The notes below the pieces were generated by a model, which was not told the origin of the DNA, did no database searches, and was given only the letters and a program-made list of their open reading frames with translations. This document shows positions 25,501 through 34,921 of a stretch of 64,000 nt of DNA, piece after piece; within the stretch, counting starts at the first letter, position 1; every line of letters starts with the position of its first letter. Where the stretch lies: the NCBI GenBank assembly GCA_947497495.1, contig CANMGT010000004.1, positions 1 through 64,000 on the forward strand, given 5' to 3'. Source of the DNA: an uncultured Lentibacter sp. (lineage in GTDB: Bacteria > Pseudomonadota > Alphaproteobacteria > Rhodobacterales > Rhodobacteraceae). The position numbers and the translations under genes are program-made.

Positions 25501-26654
25501 CAGTTGTTCCCTCCGGCTGAGTTTTTGCGCAGCTCGTTGAGCGGCAGGTAAGGCACAACGCCCTGTCCGCCCTCTTGGCCGCCGAGGATAATCTTGTCGA
25601 CGTCGCCAAGGACATCTTCCATCATCTCAAGGTAAAGTCGCTTGCGCGTGACATCGGGCGCCTTCTGGTATTCCGTCAAAACCGCTGTGAAACGGCTGGC
25701 TTCACCTTCGGCTTCGTTGACCACGCTGGCGCGGTAACCTTCGGCCTCTTCCAGCACCTGAGCGGCCTCACCACGCGCCGCCGCGAGCACTTTGTTCGCA
25801 TAGGCATCGGCTTGCTTTTCAAGCTTGTCACGCTCTTGCGCGGCTGATTGCACGGCAAAGAAGCTGTTGATAACTTCGGCAGGCGGGTCAGCCTTGTCGA
25901 AGTTGGCACGCACAATCGTCACGCCGCTGTTGTAGCTATCCAGCGTTGACTGCACGAGCGTTTCAAGCTGCTGCTCAATGATCCCACGGTCGCGGTTGAG
26001 GATCGGCGCAAGCTCGCTCTGCGCGATGATCTCGCGCATCGCTGATTCCGAAACCGCGCGAATTGTTGCTTTCGGGTCGCGCAGGTTGAACAGAAATTCT
26101 TCCGCGTTGTTGATGTTCCAAACAACTTGGAAGTCGATATCAACGATGTTCTCGTCGCCCGTCTGCATCAGGCCTGCTTCCGAGCCAGTGCCGCCACCAA
26201 TGTCTTCAATGGTTTCACGCGTCACCGGAACGACTTCGTAAGTCACAACAGGCCAAGGCGCAAAGTTAAGCCCGGGGTTGCCGACACATGGGCTGTTGCA
26301 TTCCCCAAGGAACAACTCAACCGACTGTTCTTCAGGCTTCACAGTGTAGAAGCTCTGGAACAGCCAAAGGCCGAAGACCACAAGCAAACCAAGGCCAACA
26401 GTGCCGCGGTTCAGGCCCGGCCCGACAGGCCCCTGGCCGTTTGCGTTGCCGCCGCCTTTGCCACTTCCGCCACCGCGGCCGCCCATCAGGACGCGCAGTT
26501 GCTCTTGGCCTTTCTTCATCAGCTCATCAATCTCGGGGATCTGCGGCTCACTGCCGTTGTTGCGCCCACCCTGTGGACGCTCATCGCGATCATCGCGATC
26601 ATCTCCGCCGTCATTTCCGCCGCCGCCCCATGGGCCGCCCGAATTGCCTGCCAT
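25500..26654 (-). CDS. hflK: Protease modulator HflK
   Basis: The 384-residue protein has a Gly/Asp/Arg-rich cytoplasmic N-terminus (WGGGGNDGGDDRDDRDERP), one membrane segment (about 85-104, TVGLGLLVVFGLWLFQSF) and an SPFH domain beginning VKPEEQSVELFLGE. It is the partner of HflC. The promoter should lie in the 87 bases between it and gor, where there is no obvious terminator. The order hflK, hflC, DUF2065, degP is a common alphaproteobacterial arrangement. Confidence 0.94.
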   Translation of the reverse strand: MAGNSGGPWGGGGNDGGDDRDDRDERPQGGRNNGSEPQIPEIDELMKKGQEQLRVLMGGRGGGSGKGGGNANGQGPVGPGLNRGTVGLGLLVVFGLWLFQSFYTVKPEEQSVELFLGECNSPCVGNPGLNFAPWPVVTYEVVPVTRETIEDIGGGTGSEAGLMQTGDENIVDIDFQVVWNINNAEEFLFNLRDPKATIRAVSESAMREIIAQSELAPILNRDRGIIEQQLETLVQSTLDSYNSGVTIVRANFDKADPPAEVINSFFAVQSAAQERDKLEKQADAYANKVLAAARGEAAQVLEEAEGYRASVVNEAEGEASRFTAVLTEYQKAPDVTRKRLYLEMMEDVLGDVDKIILGGQEGGQGVVPYLPLNELRKNSAGGNN

Positions 26655-26741
26655 TTAAAGCATTCCTCTCTTTTAATGTCCTAAGACGTTCTGTCTAACC
26701 TTGTGTGCCTGCACGCGAGTTTCAACCCTTGCAAACGGGTT

Positions 26742-28097
26742 TCAGCCCTTACGAACCGGCTCTTTCATTGTCACAAGCTCTTCGCTCATGGTCGGGTGCA
26801 CGGCAACCGTGCGGTCAAAGTCTTCTTTCGTTGCGCCCATCTTTACGGCAATTCCCGCCAGCTGGATCATCTCGCCCGCGCCGGGCGCGACAATGTGACA
26901 GCCCAAAACCTTGCGGCTCGCCTGTGAAACAACAAGCTTCATAAGCACGCGGTCAGCGCGCCCCGCAAAGCTCTGCTGCATCGGCTTGAATGACGTGCAG
27001 TACACTTCAATTGGCTCCTGCTCGCGCGCATCTTCCTCGGAAAGGCCCACTGTGCCCATCTCCGGCTGTGTGAAAATAGCCGTCGGGATCAGCTCATGGT
27101 CTGGCTTGGTCGGCGTGCCGTTAAACACGGTTTGCACAAAGGCCATGCCTTCGCGGATCGCCACGGGCGTAAGGTTCACGCGGTCTGTCACGTCGCCCAC
27201 CGCATAGATGCTGGGCACCTGCGTCTGGGAGTAGTCGTCAACCAGCACTTCGCCCTTGCGGCCCAGCGCAACGCCAGCCTCCTCAAGGCCCATGTTCTCG
27301 GTGTTTGGCGCGCGTCCAGTGGCAAACATCACATGGTCAAACACCTGCGTGTCACCGTTGGTTGCCTTGACTTCAATGCCGCCCGCGACCTTCTCCATCG
27401 ACAGCACATTGGTGCCAAGGTGCAGGTTCACGCCGTTCTGGATCATCTCGTCTGAGACAAGCCCGCGCGCCTCGCCGTCAAAGCCGCGCAAAATCTGCGC
27501 GCCACGGTAATACTGCGTCACCTCGACACCAAGGCCGTTGAGAATGCCCGCAAACTCGCAGGCGATATAGCCGCCGCCCACGATCAGGATCTTCTTGGGC
27601 AGCTCCGGCAGGTGGAATATGTCGTTTGACGTGATCCCAAGCTCGGCGCCGGGCTGCTCGGGCTTCACAGGCCGCCCGCCCATCGCCAGCAAGATGTGCT
27701 TTGCACTCTTGCGCGTGCCATCAGCCAGCTCGACCTCATGCGCACCGACAACCTTGGCGCGCATGTCAAACGTCTCGACACCGTTGTTCTTCAAAATGCC
27801 GCGATAGACGTTTTCCAAACGGTCAAGCTCTGCGTCAAGCTTGGTTTTGAACACGCTCCAGTCAAAGCCGCCCGCATGCACTGTCCAGCCATAGGCGGCC
27901 GCATCGGCAATGGCGTTCGGGAACTCACTGGCGAAAACCATCAGTTTTTTAGGCACACAACCGCGAATAACACAGGTGCCGCCGTAACGGTCTTCTTCGG
28001 CCAAGGCCACTTTCGCGCCACCCTGCGCCGCGACACGCGCCGCGCGCACACCACCCGAACCGCCGCCAATGACGAAAAGATCGTAATCAAAGCTCAT
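26742..28097 (-). CDS. gor: Glutathione-disulfide reductase
   Basis: The 451-residue flavoprotein reduces oxidised glutathione with NADPH. FAD binding is at DLFVIGGGSGGVRAARVAA. The redox-active pair is Cys42/Cys47 in GGTCVIRGCVPKK, the second nucleotide fold is ILIVGGGYIACEFAGIL, and the C-terminal catalytic His-Glu is in VHPTMSEELV. It follows rpiA by 11 bases, so the two are co-transcribed. rpiA feeds the pentose phosphate pathway that supplies NADPH, which makes biochemical sense. Confidence 0.96.
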   Translation of the reverse strand: MSFDYDLFVIGGGSGGVRAARVAAQGGAKVALAEEDRYGGTCVIRGCVPKKLMVFASEFPNAIADAAAYGWTVHAGGFDWSVFKTKLDAELDRLENVYRGILKNNGVETFDMRAKVVGAHEVELADGTRKSAKHILLAMGGRPVKPEQPGAELGITSNDIFHLPELPKKILIVGGGYIACEFAGILNGLGVEVTQYYRGAQILRGFDGEARGLVSDEMIQNGVNLHLGTNVLSMEKVAGGIEVKATNGDTQVFDHVMFATGRAPNTENMGLEEAGVALGRKGEVLVDDYSQTQVPSIYAVGDVTDRVNLTPVAIREGMAFVQTVFNGTPTKPDHELIPTAIFTQPEMGTVGLSEEDAREQEPIEVYCTSFKPMQQSFAGRADRVLMKLVVSQASRKVLGCHIVAPGAGEMIQLAGIAVKMGATKEDFDRTVAVHPTMSEELVTMKEPVRKG

Positions 28098-28108
28098 AGT
28101 CGCACCCT

Positions 28109-28897
28109 TCAGTCCATCAAATCTGTAAACAGGTTGTCATCATCCACAAAGTCGAGCCGGTCGATCTCGACAGTGCCCGCATTGATATCACGTATCTCGA
28201 CTTTGCCGTCGCCATAGCCCACGACGACCTTGTCACAAATATCAATGAACAAGCCGTTTTCCACTACACCAGGAATCTGGTTCAGCACGAGGCTCATTTG
28301 CCGCGCATTGCCGATCCGCCCCAAGTGCAGATCAAGGATATGGTTGCCCTCATCCGTGATATAAGGCACCGAGCCGTTCATCCGCAGCGTCGTGTCGCGG
28401 CCCAGCACATCCATGCTCACCAGCGTTTCTTCGAGCAGCGCTTTGGTGGTCTGCCAACCAAATGGGATGATCTCGACAGGCAAAGGGAACGAGCCGAGCC
28501 GCTCGACTTCTTTGCCCACGTCGGCGATCACGATCATCTGGTCAGAGGCCGTCGCAACGATCTTTTCCTGCAAAAGCGCTCCGCCACCGCCTTTGATAAG
28601 GTTCAGCTCGCCGTCAAACTCGTCAGCGCCGTCAATCGTCATATCCAGCCACTTGGCTTCATCAAGGCTGATCACGTCGATGCCCACATCGTGCGCCAGC
28701 TCGGCGGTACGGGAGCTTGTCGGCACCCCTTTGATCTTGAGCCCGTCTTTCTCGACCATGTCACCAAGACAACGCACCAACCAAGCCGCCGTGCTGCCCG
28801 TGCCAAGGCCAACGCGCATCCCGTCTTCGACAAACTCGGCCGCCCGCTTGGCAGCAACGAATTTCGCCTTATCAATGGGTGAAAGTTCTCCGGTCAT
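28109..28897 (-). CDS. rpiA: Ribose-5-phosphate isomerase A
   Basis: The 262-residue enzyme interconverts ribose-5-phosphate and ribulose-5-phosphate. It shows the phosphate loop GLGTGSTAAWLV, the TIDGADEFDGELNLIKGGGGALLQEKI catalytic region (Asp-Glu and Lys), and the SSRTAELA loop. It is about 30 residues longer than E. coli RpiA, with the extra length at the C-terminus (EIRDINAGTVEIDRLDFVDD), as in other alphaproteobacteria. It is the first gene of the rpiA-gor operon. Confidence 0.96.
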   Translation of the reverse strand: MTGELSPIDKAKFVAAKRAAEFVEDGMRVGLGTGSTAAWLVRCLGDMVEKDGLKIKGVPTSSRTAELAHDVGIDVISLDEAKWLDMTIDGADEFDGELNLIKGGGGALLQEKIVATASDQMIVIADVGKEVERLGSFPLPVEIIPFGWQTTKALLEETLVSMDVLGRDTTLRMNGSVPYITDEGNHILDLHLGRIGNARQMSLVLNQIPGVVENGLFIDICDKVVVGYGDGKVEIRDINAGTVEIDRLDFVDDDNLFTDLMD

Positions 28898-28975
28898 GGC
28901 AGCCTCGTGTCGTTATCCCCTCACGCCTTATAAGAAACTTGCTCCAAGGGTGCGAGGGCTATTTACACGCGCGGT

Positions 28976-29401
28976 TCACCGTAAGTTAGCTATCACTTTT
29001 TGCATCGTACTCATCAGACTTTGGCGTTCTTCGTTGCTGAAGCCAGCAAGCGCCTTCGCATTGGCCGCCAAAGCTGCCTCTTTAGCGGGTGCCTCAAGTG
29101 CTTTTGCCGCATCGGTGACAAACACCAGTTTGGCACGGCGGTCGGAAGGGCTTGGGCGCATTTGCACAAGCCCGTCGCGCTTCATTCTTGCCAGTGTGTT
29201 GGCCATTGTCGCCTGCTCAACTCCGATACGCTCAACCAGCTCGGCCTGCGTTAGCCCGTCTTGTGACCACAGATCCATCAGCACCATGAACTGGGCTGGG
29301 GCCAAGCCCAAGTGTTGCACCCGCTTAGCGAGCGTCATCGCAAACAGGCGCGCCATATGATTGGCCAAATATCCAGCTGACTCTGTTTTCTCTAATGTCA
29401 T
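28976..29401 (-). CDS. MarR family transcriptional regulator
   Basis: The 141-residue protein is a winged-helix MarR regulator. The recognition part is LTQAELVERIGVEQATMANTLARM, followed by the wing PSPSDRRAKLVFVTD. The ATG at 29401 (MTLEKTESAG) is preferred. An alternative ATG at 29422 would place the start inside an operator palindrome. It faces a small membrane-protein gene across two dyads that match each other, so autoregulation and control of that gene are likely. Confidence 0.88.
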   Translation of the reverse strand: MTLEKTESAGYLANHMARLFAMTLAKRVQHLGLAPAQFMVLMDLWSQDGLTQAELVERIGVEQATMANTLARMKRDGLVQMRPSPSDRRAKLVFVTDAAKALEAPAKEAALAANAKALAGFSNEERQSLMSTMQKVIANLR

Positions 29402-29416
29402 GCCGCAAGAAAGCAC

Positions 29417-29436
29417 TTGCATAGCGTGCTATGCAA
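29417..29436. promoter_or_regulatory. MarR operator 1 (predicted)
   Basis: TTGCATAGC-GT-GCTATGCAA is a dyad with 9-bp perfect arms just upstream of the marR start. A second copy in the opposite orientation lies 8 bases further on. The size and location are typical of MarR dimer sites. Confidence 0.65.
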
Positions 29437-29443
29437 GTTAATA

Positions 29444-29460
29444 ATGCATAGCACGCTATT
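29444..29460. promoter_or_regulatory. MarR operator 2 (predicted)
   Basis: ATGCATAGC-AC-GCTAT repeats the core of operator 1 in reverse complement, 16 bases upstream of the membrane-protein ATG. With operator 1 it spans the whole divergent region, so one repressor could block both promoters. Confidence 0.6.
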
Positions 29461-29476
29461 CTTTAGGGGAATCAAA

Positions 29477-29923
29477 ATGAAACTGCGCATCCACATCGTC
29501 ACCGCAATGCTCGCTTTGGCCTGTATTGCAACATTCTGGCTTTCAACTGCCATCAGCGAGCTTTTCGCGAGCCACGCCACTATTGCCAGCGTCAAGATGG
29601 GCGTTCTCTACGGCATGGCGCTGCTCATTCCTTGCATGGCGACGGCAGGTGCAACCGGGGCCTCCCTTGGAAAAGGCTGGCGTTTGCCCCAAGTGGCACG
29701 CAAATCAAAGCGGATGAAACTAATTGCCGCAAACGGCTTGCTTATCTTGCTTCCAAGTGCCGTCTTTCTGGCGCTTCGTGCGCAAGCAGGGCAATTTGAT
29801 ACAGGGTTCTACGCGGTTCAGCTGCTTGAGCTAGTCGCAGGCGCCACAAACATTGCATTGCTGGCCCTCAACATGCGTGACGGAATGCAACTACGCCAAC
29901 GTAGGTTGGCCCGAGCAGCCTGA
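29477..29923 (+). CDS. MarR-linked small integral membrane protein
   Basis: The 148-residue protein has about four transmembrane segments (residues about 8-30, 42-63, 82-100 and 112-132). It has a conserved look, for example KMGVLYGMALLIPCMATAGATG, AANGLLILLPSAVFLALRA and FYAVQLLELVAGATNIALLALN. No Pfam name comes to mind. AGGGG precedes the ATG. Its divergent position opposite a MarR gene with shared operators suggests that it is the regulated target, perhaps an efflux- or stress-linked protein. This is inference. Confidence 0.75.
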   Translation: MKLRIHIVTAMLALACIATFWLSTAISELFASHATIASVKMGVLYGMALLIPCMATAGATGASLGKGWRLPQVARKSKRMKLIAANGLLILLPSAVFLALRAQAGQFDTGFYAVQLLELVAGATNIALLALNMRDGMQLRQRRLARAA

Positions 29924-29998
29924 AGATGCTGCGCAACTCAAACTCAAACTGTCGCTTTAAGGCTGGGCGGGCAACTCGGCCCGCTCTACACTGCCGCC

Positions 29999-30697
29999 AT
30001 GACATACCGACTGCACTACGCCCCTGACAATGCCTCGCTGATCATCCGGCTCGCGCTGGAAGAGCTCGGCGTGCCCTATGACACCTTGCTGGTTGATCGC
30101 GCCGCCAAGGCCCAGAGCGCGCCTGCCTATCTTGCGCTCAACCCAAACGGGCTGATCCCGACGCTGGAAACACCCAGTGGCGCGATTTTCGAGACAGGCG
30201 CTATCTTGCTCTGGCTCACGGAAACACACGGCGCGCTGGCTCCCGCCCCAGGCCACAAGGCGCGTGGCGATTTCCTCAAATGGCTGTTTTTCCTGTCAAA
30301 CACCGTCCACACCGAGCTGCGGATGATGTTTTACCCCGACAAATACATCGGCGCTGACTTGGCCTATTGCACCAAGCTGCGGGCGGGGCTGCAAGTCAGC
30401 CTGCGCAAACACCTGCAAAAGCTCGACGCACTCACTGGCGAAAAGCACAACTGGCTCGGCTCGGCGACCGTGACGGTACTTGACCTCTACCTCGTTACGC
30501 TGCTGCGCTGGATGGCGCTTTACCCCGCCTCTGGCACAAAGTGGTTTTCTCTTACCGACACGCCGCATTTGCACGCGCTTGCGTCGCAGATCGAAGCCCG
30601 CAACAGTGTCAGGCGTGCGAGCCACGCTGAGGGGCTTGGCCCCATGCCGTTCACCAAGCCACGCTATGCCCGCCCACCAGAAGGATCAGCCACCTAA
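29999..30697 (+). CDS. Glutathione S-transferase family protein
   Basis: The 232-residue protein has an N-terminal thioredoxin-like GST domain (YAPDNASLIIRLALEELGVPY, and the glutathione-contact NPNGLIPTLE..FETGAILLWL) and a helical C-terminal domain. Ser14 or a neighbour probably activates glutathione. Its stop overlaps the sdaA start by one base (TAATG). The substrate is unknown. Confidence 0.87.
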   Translation: MTYRLHYAPDNASLIIRLALEELGVPYDTLLVDRAAKAQSAPAYLALNPNGLIPTLETPSGAIFETGAILLWLTETHGALAPAPGHKARGDFLKWLFFLSNTVHTELRMMFYPDKYIGADLAYCTKLRAGLQVSLRKHLQKLDALTGEKHNWLGSATVTVLDLYLVTLLRWMALYPASGTKWFSLTDTPHLHALASQIEARNSVRRASHAEGLGPMPFTKPRYARPPEGSAT

Positions 30698-32073
30698 TGT
30701 TTCTGTCGGTTTTTGATATGTTCAAAGTGGGCGTCGGCCCCTCGTCGTCGCATACCATGGGGCCAATGGTGGCTGCCGCGCGTTTCCTTGACGCCATGCG
30801 TGCCTCGCCATTTGTGTTTCACGGGCTGAAAGCCTCGCTGCACGGCTCGCTGGCCTTCACAGGGGTTGGCCACGCCACCGACCGCGCCACTATACTGGGC
30901 CTCGCGGGCTTTCTGCCCGAGACATATGATCACGATAAAGCCGAAGCCACGCTTGAGGCCATCCGCGAGACAGGACTTATCACCCCGCCCGACTTGCCCC
31001 CGCTGGCCTTCCACATCAAAGATGACCTCGTCTTTGACTACGGCCCAGCGCTGGAAGGCCACGCCAACGGGATGATCCTGATGGCGACCGACGCGCAGGG
31101 AGACGTGACACTCAGCGAAACTTACTACTCAATCGGCGGCGGCTTCGTTTTGACAGAGGCCGAACTGGCCCAAGGCAAAGACACCGACGACACCGGCCCC
31201 GCCATCCCCTACCCGTTCAAATCAGCCGCCGAGATGCTGCAAATGGCAACCACCTCGGGCAAGAACATCGCCGAGATGAAACGCGCCAACGAAGTCGCGC
31301 GCGGCGGCCACGACAACCTGCGCACAGGTTCAGCCCGCCTCTGGCAAGTGATGAACGACTGTATCGAACGCGGCCTGCACACCGAGGGCGAGTTGCCGGG
31401 TGGGCTTTACGTGAAGCGCCGTGCCAAGGGCATCTACGACGCGCTGCTGGCGGAGCGCGGGATGAACCTCAACGCACCGCACACCATCAACGACTGGATG
31501 AGCACCTACGCCATGGCCGTCAACGAGGAGAACGCGGCGGGCGGGCAGGTTGTCACCGCGCCAACCAATGGCGCAGCAGGGGTTATGCCCGCCGTCATCC
31601 GCTACTGGCTTGACCATGTGCCGGGCGCGACCGAAACCAAAGTCGAAGACTTTTTGCTCACAGCTGCGGCCATCGGCGGGCTGGTGAAGTTCAACGCCAG
31701 CATCTCGGGCGCCGAAGCGGGTTGTCAGGCCGAAGTCGGCTCTGCCGCCGCCATGGCTGCCGCAGGCCTCTGCGCAGTTATGGGCGGCACGCCCGAGCAA
31801 GTCGAGAACGCCGCCGAAATCGCGCTGGAGCACCACTTGGGCATGACATGCGACCCCGTCAAAGGCCTCGTGCAAGTGCCCTGCATCGAGCGCAACGGGC
31901 TGGGCGCTATCAAGGCCGTCTCTGCCGCGTCTCTGGCGCTTAGGGGCGACGGCACACACCTCGTACCGCTGGACGCCTGCATCGAAACCATGCGCCAAAC
32001 GGGGCTCGACATGAGTGAAAAGTATAAAGAGACGTCACTGGGCGGCCTCGCCGTCAATGTGCCAAACTGCTGA
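30697..32073 (+). CDS. sdaA: L-serine ammonia-lyase (iron-sulfur)
   Basis: The 458-residue enzyme deaminates L-serine to pyruvate. It is the single-chain form with the beta domain first ([20 protein letters not shown]) and the alpha domain after. The Fe-S cysteines are in [19 protein letters not shown] and [16 protein letters not shown]. It is translationally coupled to the GST gene. The palindromic repeat 11 bases after its stop may serve as the transcript end. Confidence 0.95.
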   Translation: MFLSVFDMFKVGVGPSSSHTMGPMVAAARFLDAMRASPFVFHGLKASLHGSLAFTGVGHATDRATILGLAGFLPETYDHDKAEATLEAIRETGLITPPDLPPLAFHIKDDLVFDYGPALEGHANGMILMATDAQGDVTLSETYYSIGGGFVLTEAELAQGKDTDDTGPAIPYPFKSAAEMLQMATTSGKNIAEMKRANEVARGGHDNLRTGSARLWQVMNDCIERGLHTEGELPGGLYVKRRAKGIYDALLAERGMNLNAPHTINDWMSTYAMAVNEENAAGGQVVTAPTNGAAGVMPAVIRYWLDHVPGATETKVEDFLLTAAAIGGLVKFNASISGAEAGCQAEVGSAAAMAAAGLCAVMGGTPEQVENAAEIALEHHLGMTCDPVKGLVQVPCIERNGLGAIKAVSAASLALRGDGTHLVPLDACIETMRQTGLDMSEKYKETSLGGLAVNVPNC

Positions 32074-32083
32074 AATCTGCGCC

Positions 32084-32127
32084 CAAGAAAATTCGAATTT
32101 TCTTGTCAAAATTCTTGAAAGAATTTT
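32084..32127. repeat. AT-rich palindromic repeat, copy 1 (double hairpin)
   Basis: A 22-bp perfect palindrome with arms CAAGAAAATTC/GAATTTTCTTG (32084-32105) is followed by a second hairpin AAAATTCTT-GA-AAGAATTTT (32108-32127). The same 22-bp palindrome occurs at 46563-46584 with its own companion hairpin on the other side. Both follow gene ends, so a terminator or mRNA-end role is likely. Confidence 0.75.
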
Positions 32128-32219
32128 CCCCGGCCCGCCCCCTACGTTCCAGAGCGAACCGTTAGGGCTATCGCATTGCTTCCGTCTTCCTTAGCGTTGC
32201 ACCAAACCGGAGGCCCATC

Positions 32220-33143
32220 ATGCAAAACCGAACCACCCTCGGCATCGCCTTCATGGTCGCCTTCGCGCTGATTGCGCCGATCATGGACGCCTGCGCCAAG
32301 GCCACGCCCGACTATATCCCTGTGATGGAAATCCTCGGCTTTCGCTTTGGCATCCAGCTTCTGCTGCTCTTGCCCCTCGCGCTTGCCCTCAAGATCGCCC
32401 ACCGCCCCGGCCTGCGCGAAGCCGGCTTGCACCTTGCGCGCGGCTTTCTGATCATGGCCGCGACAGGCCTGTTCTTTGCGGCCCTGCGCGACATGCCACT
32501 CGCCAACGCAATCGCGATCTTCTTCGTTGAGCCCTTCATCCTCACGGTCTTGGGCGGGTTGTTTCTGGGCGAAGCCGTCGGGGTGCGCCGCCTCACGGCC
32601 TGCGGCATCGGCTTTGCAGGTGCGCTTCTTGTGATCCAGCCTAGCTTCTCCGAGCTCGGCCTCGTCGCGCTTTACCCGCTGGGTACAGCGCTCTGCTTTG
32701 CCCTCTACATGGTGATGACCCGCCGCATGGCCACGCGCATGAGCCCGATTACCCTGCAAGCCTACACGGCCATTGCCGCCACCCTGCTGATCCTGCCTCT
32801 GCTTGCCGCGTTTGACGGTACGGGCAACACAGCCCTCGACCCTGCTATGCCCTACGGCATCGCCATCTACACGCTGCTTGGCGTTGGTGTTGTCTCGACA
32901 CTCTCACACCTCTGCATCAGCCTCGCGCTCAAGTTTGCCCCGGCTGCCACCATAGCACCATTGCAATACCTCGAGATCGTCTCTGCCTCCGTGCTGGGCT
33001 ACCTCGTCTTTCAAGACATCCCCGACAGGCTGACACTGCTCGGCATTGCGATCATCGTCGGCTCAGGGCTTTACGTGTTCATGCGCGAACGCCGCCTGGA
33101 GCGCAGCCTGACACAACCAACAACAGCCCCTCACACGCCCTAG
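32220..33143 (+). CDS. EamA/DMT family transporter
   Basis: The 307-residue protein has ten predicted membrane helices in two EamA repeats (IMDACAKATPDYIPVMEILGF in the first, AATIAPLQYLEIVSASVLGY in the second). GGAGG precedes the ATG. The next gene is a paralogue of the same type in tandem, about 90 bases later. The exported substrate is unknown. Confidence 0.85.
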   Translation: MQNRTTLGIAFMVAFALIAPIMDACAKATPDYIPVMEILGFRFGIQLLLLLPLALALKIAHRPGLREAGLHLARGFLIMAATGLFFAALRDMPLANAIAIFFVEPFILTVLGGLFLGEAVGVRRLTACGIGFAGALLVIQPSFSELGLVALYPLGTALCFALYMVMTRRMATRMSPITLQAYTAIAATLLILPLLAAFDGTGNTALDPAMPYGIAIYTLLGVGVVSTLSHLCISLALKFAPAATIAPLQYLEIVSASVLGYLVFQDIPDRLTLLGIAIIVGSGLYVFMRERRLERSLTQPTTAPHTP

Positions 33144-33231
33144 GCGCTTCGCAAATACAACCTTAGGAAGTTTTTCGCCAATCAACACAACCCAGATTGC
33201 CAACCTGAAAACATGCGGCTAACCTCCCCGA

Positions 33232-34173
33232 ATGTCCTATGATCGCCCCCTTCTTGGCATCTCGCTTATGCTCGGCTTTTGCATCATCGCCCCGCTGGGG
33301 GACGCCTTTGCAAAGCTGATAGGCCAGTCGATCGCGGTTGGGCCCATGCTTTTCCTGCGCTTTCTGGTGCAGGCTGTCTTGCTGGCGCCTTTCATTGTGC
33401 TCTCCCTAAAGCCATGGAAGCTGTCCCGTCGCGCGGCTTGGCTCTGCCTGATCAGAACCTTGCTGCACATCACGGGCATCGGCCTCATGTTCGCCGCGCT
33501 CAAGTATATCCCGCTGGCCGACGCTGTGGCGATCGTCTTTGTGCTGCCCTTCATAACCCTGCTGCTAGGCTGGCTCTTTCTGGGCGAAGAGGTTGGCCCC
33601 GTGCGCATCATCACCTGCGCCATAGGCTTTGTCGGCACGCTCTTGGTGGTGCAGCCAAGCTTTGCGCAGATCGGCTGGGTGGCAACCTTGCCTCTGCTGG
33701 TCGCGCTAAACTTCGCCGTTTTCATGCTTATCACCCGCCTCATCGCCCGCGAGACAGACCCAATAGGCCTGCAATTTGTCTCGGGTGTCATGGCCTCGGC
33801 ACTGCTGCTGCCTTTCCTGCTGCTCGGCCAGCTGTTCGAGTTTCCCTCGGTCAACTGGCCCGATCCGACAGGCTTTGAGTGGTTCCTGCTGCTTGGCGTC
33901 GGCGTGCTTGGCACATTGGCGCACCTGCTTATGACGTGGTCGCTGCGCTATGCACCCTCAACCACAGTCACCCCGATGCAATATATCGAGATCCCCATCG
34001 CGGCGCTTGTTGGCCTTGTGGTGTTTGCCGAGTGGCCTAACGCACTGGCCATGCTTGGCATGGCGATCACAATCGCCGCGGGGCTGTTTATGCTGTTTTA
34101 CGAGCAGGCCAAGGCGCGCCAGCGCCACGCAGCGCAGCAACAACAGAGTCCAGCGCCTGCAGCGGCAGGATGA
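33232..34173 (+). CDS. EamA/DMT family transporter (tandem paralogue)
   Basis: The 313-residue protein resembles the preceding transporter, sharing features such as LADAVAIVFVLPFITLLLGW against LANAIAIFFVEPFILTVLGG, and TTVTPMQYIEIPIAALVG against the matching helix. It ends with a Gln/Ala/Pro-rich cytoplasmic tail. The last 86 bases, which code for that tail, overlap the 3' end of the thiamine diphosphokinase gene on the other strand. The substrate is unknown. Confidence 0.85.
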   Translation: MSYDRPLLGISLMLGFCIIAPLGDAFAKLIGQSIAVGPMLFLRFLVQAVLLAPFIVLSLKPWKLSRRAAWLCLIRTLLHITGIGLMFAALKYIPLADAVAIVFVLPFITLLLGWLFLGEEVGPVRIITCAIGFVGTLLVVQPSFAQIGWVATLPLLVALNFAVFMLITRLIARETDPIGLQFVSGVMASALLLPFLLLGQLFEFPSVNWPDPTGFEWFLLLGVGVLGTLAHLLMTWSLRYAPSTTVTPMQYIEIPIAALVGLVVFAEWPNALAMLGMAITIAAGLFMLFYEQAKARQRHAAQQQQSPAPAAAG

Positions 34174-34780
34174 CAAGCAGCGCCGGAGCGTCACAGCTTA
34201 GCGTGACAGGCCCGCTGACTTCGTTCGACGTGCCAATCTGCCCGCCCGGCGCGAAGGCCACTTCGTCAACAGGCCAAACCAACCCCTTTGAGCGCGCCCG
34301 CACAGGCCCCATAGGGAACAGCGAAAACCGCGAGCCAACCGGCAGATCAAGCGCCAAACTTGGCGGCGCCAGAAAGGTCACATCTTGAGGCCCGATCAAT
34401 AAACAACGCGTCCCAGCGTGGCGCAGCAACCCGTGGTAGCTTGCCAACTGGTGGTCAACCCGCCCGCCGACAAAGCCAACCCCGATCACCAAAGGCGCAA
34501 TGATCCGACTTAAGCACTTCTCGAAGTCGGTGGTATCTTGCTCGTTAACCAAGAGTGCACGGCTTGGGCCTAGTTTGGTGCGAACCGCTGGGGATATTGA
34601 ATCAAAATCCCCAATAACCATGTCAGGCGTGATATTATGCTTAACAAGCCAATCGGCTCCACTGTCGGCAGCCACAATCTTACGCGCAAAGGGGCGCCCC
34701 TGCTCAAACCCCTGCTTGCGGTGTTTTCCGCCCCCAACGAGCAAAACTGGTTCTGAATCGTGAACAATGTGAGGATTCAT
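34088..34780 (-). CDS. Thiamine diphosphokinase
   Basis: The 230-residue protein matches thiamine pyrophosphokinases, which make thiamine diphosphate from thiamine and ATP. It shows ADSGADWLVKHNITPDMVIGDFDSI (catalytic Asp residues), the DTTDFEKCLS loop, and GVGFVGGRVDHQLASYHGLL. The C-terminal part is the beta-sandwich thiamine-binding domain (GLVWPVDEVAFAPGGQIGTSNEV). The ATG at 34780 has AAGG 10 bases upstream. It is convergent with and overlaps the EamA gene by 86 bases. No TPP riboswitch was seen. Confidence 0.9.
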   Translation of the reverse strand: MNPHIVHDSEPVLLVGGGKHRKQGFEQGRPFARKIVAADSGADWLVKHNITPDMVIGDFDSISPAVRTKLGPSRALLVNEQDTTDFEKCLSRIIAPLVIGVGFVGGRVDHQLASYHGLLRHAGTRCLLIGPQDVTFLAPPSLALDLPVGSRFSLFPMGPVRARSKGLVWPVDEVAFAPGGQIGTSNEVSGPVTLSCDAPALLVILPLQALDSVVAALRGAGAPWPARKTA

Positions 34781-34921
34781 GGCGCTTTTACCTTATTTAA
34801 GGAAACGAAACACATTGTTGACACCAAATGATACGTTAAAATTCTTAGAATCGGTCAGCTTTCGACCATCTGAGCCTGCATTAACTATCGCAACATAAAA
34901 AATTCTGTGGCGAGCAATAAC

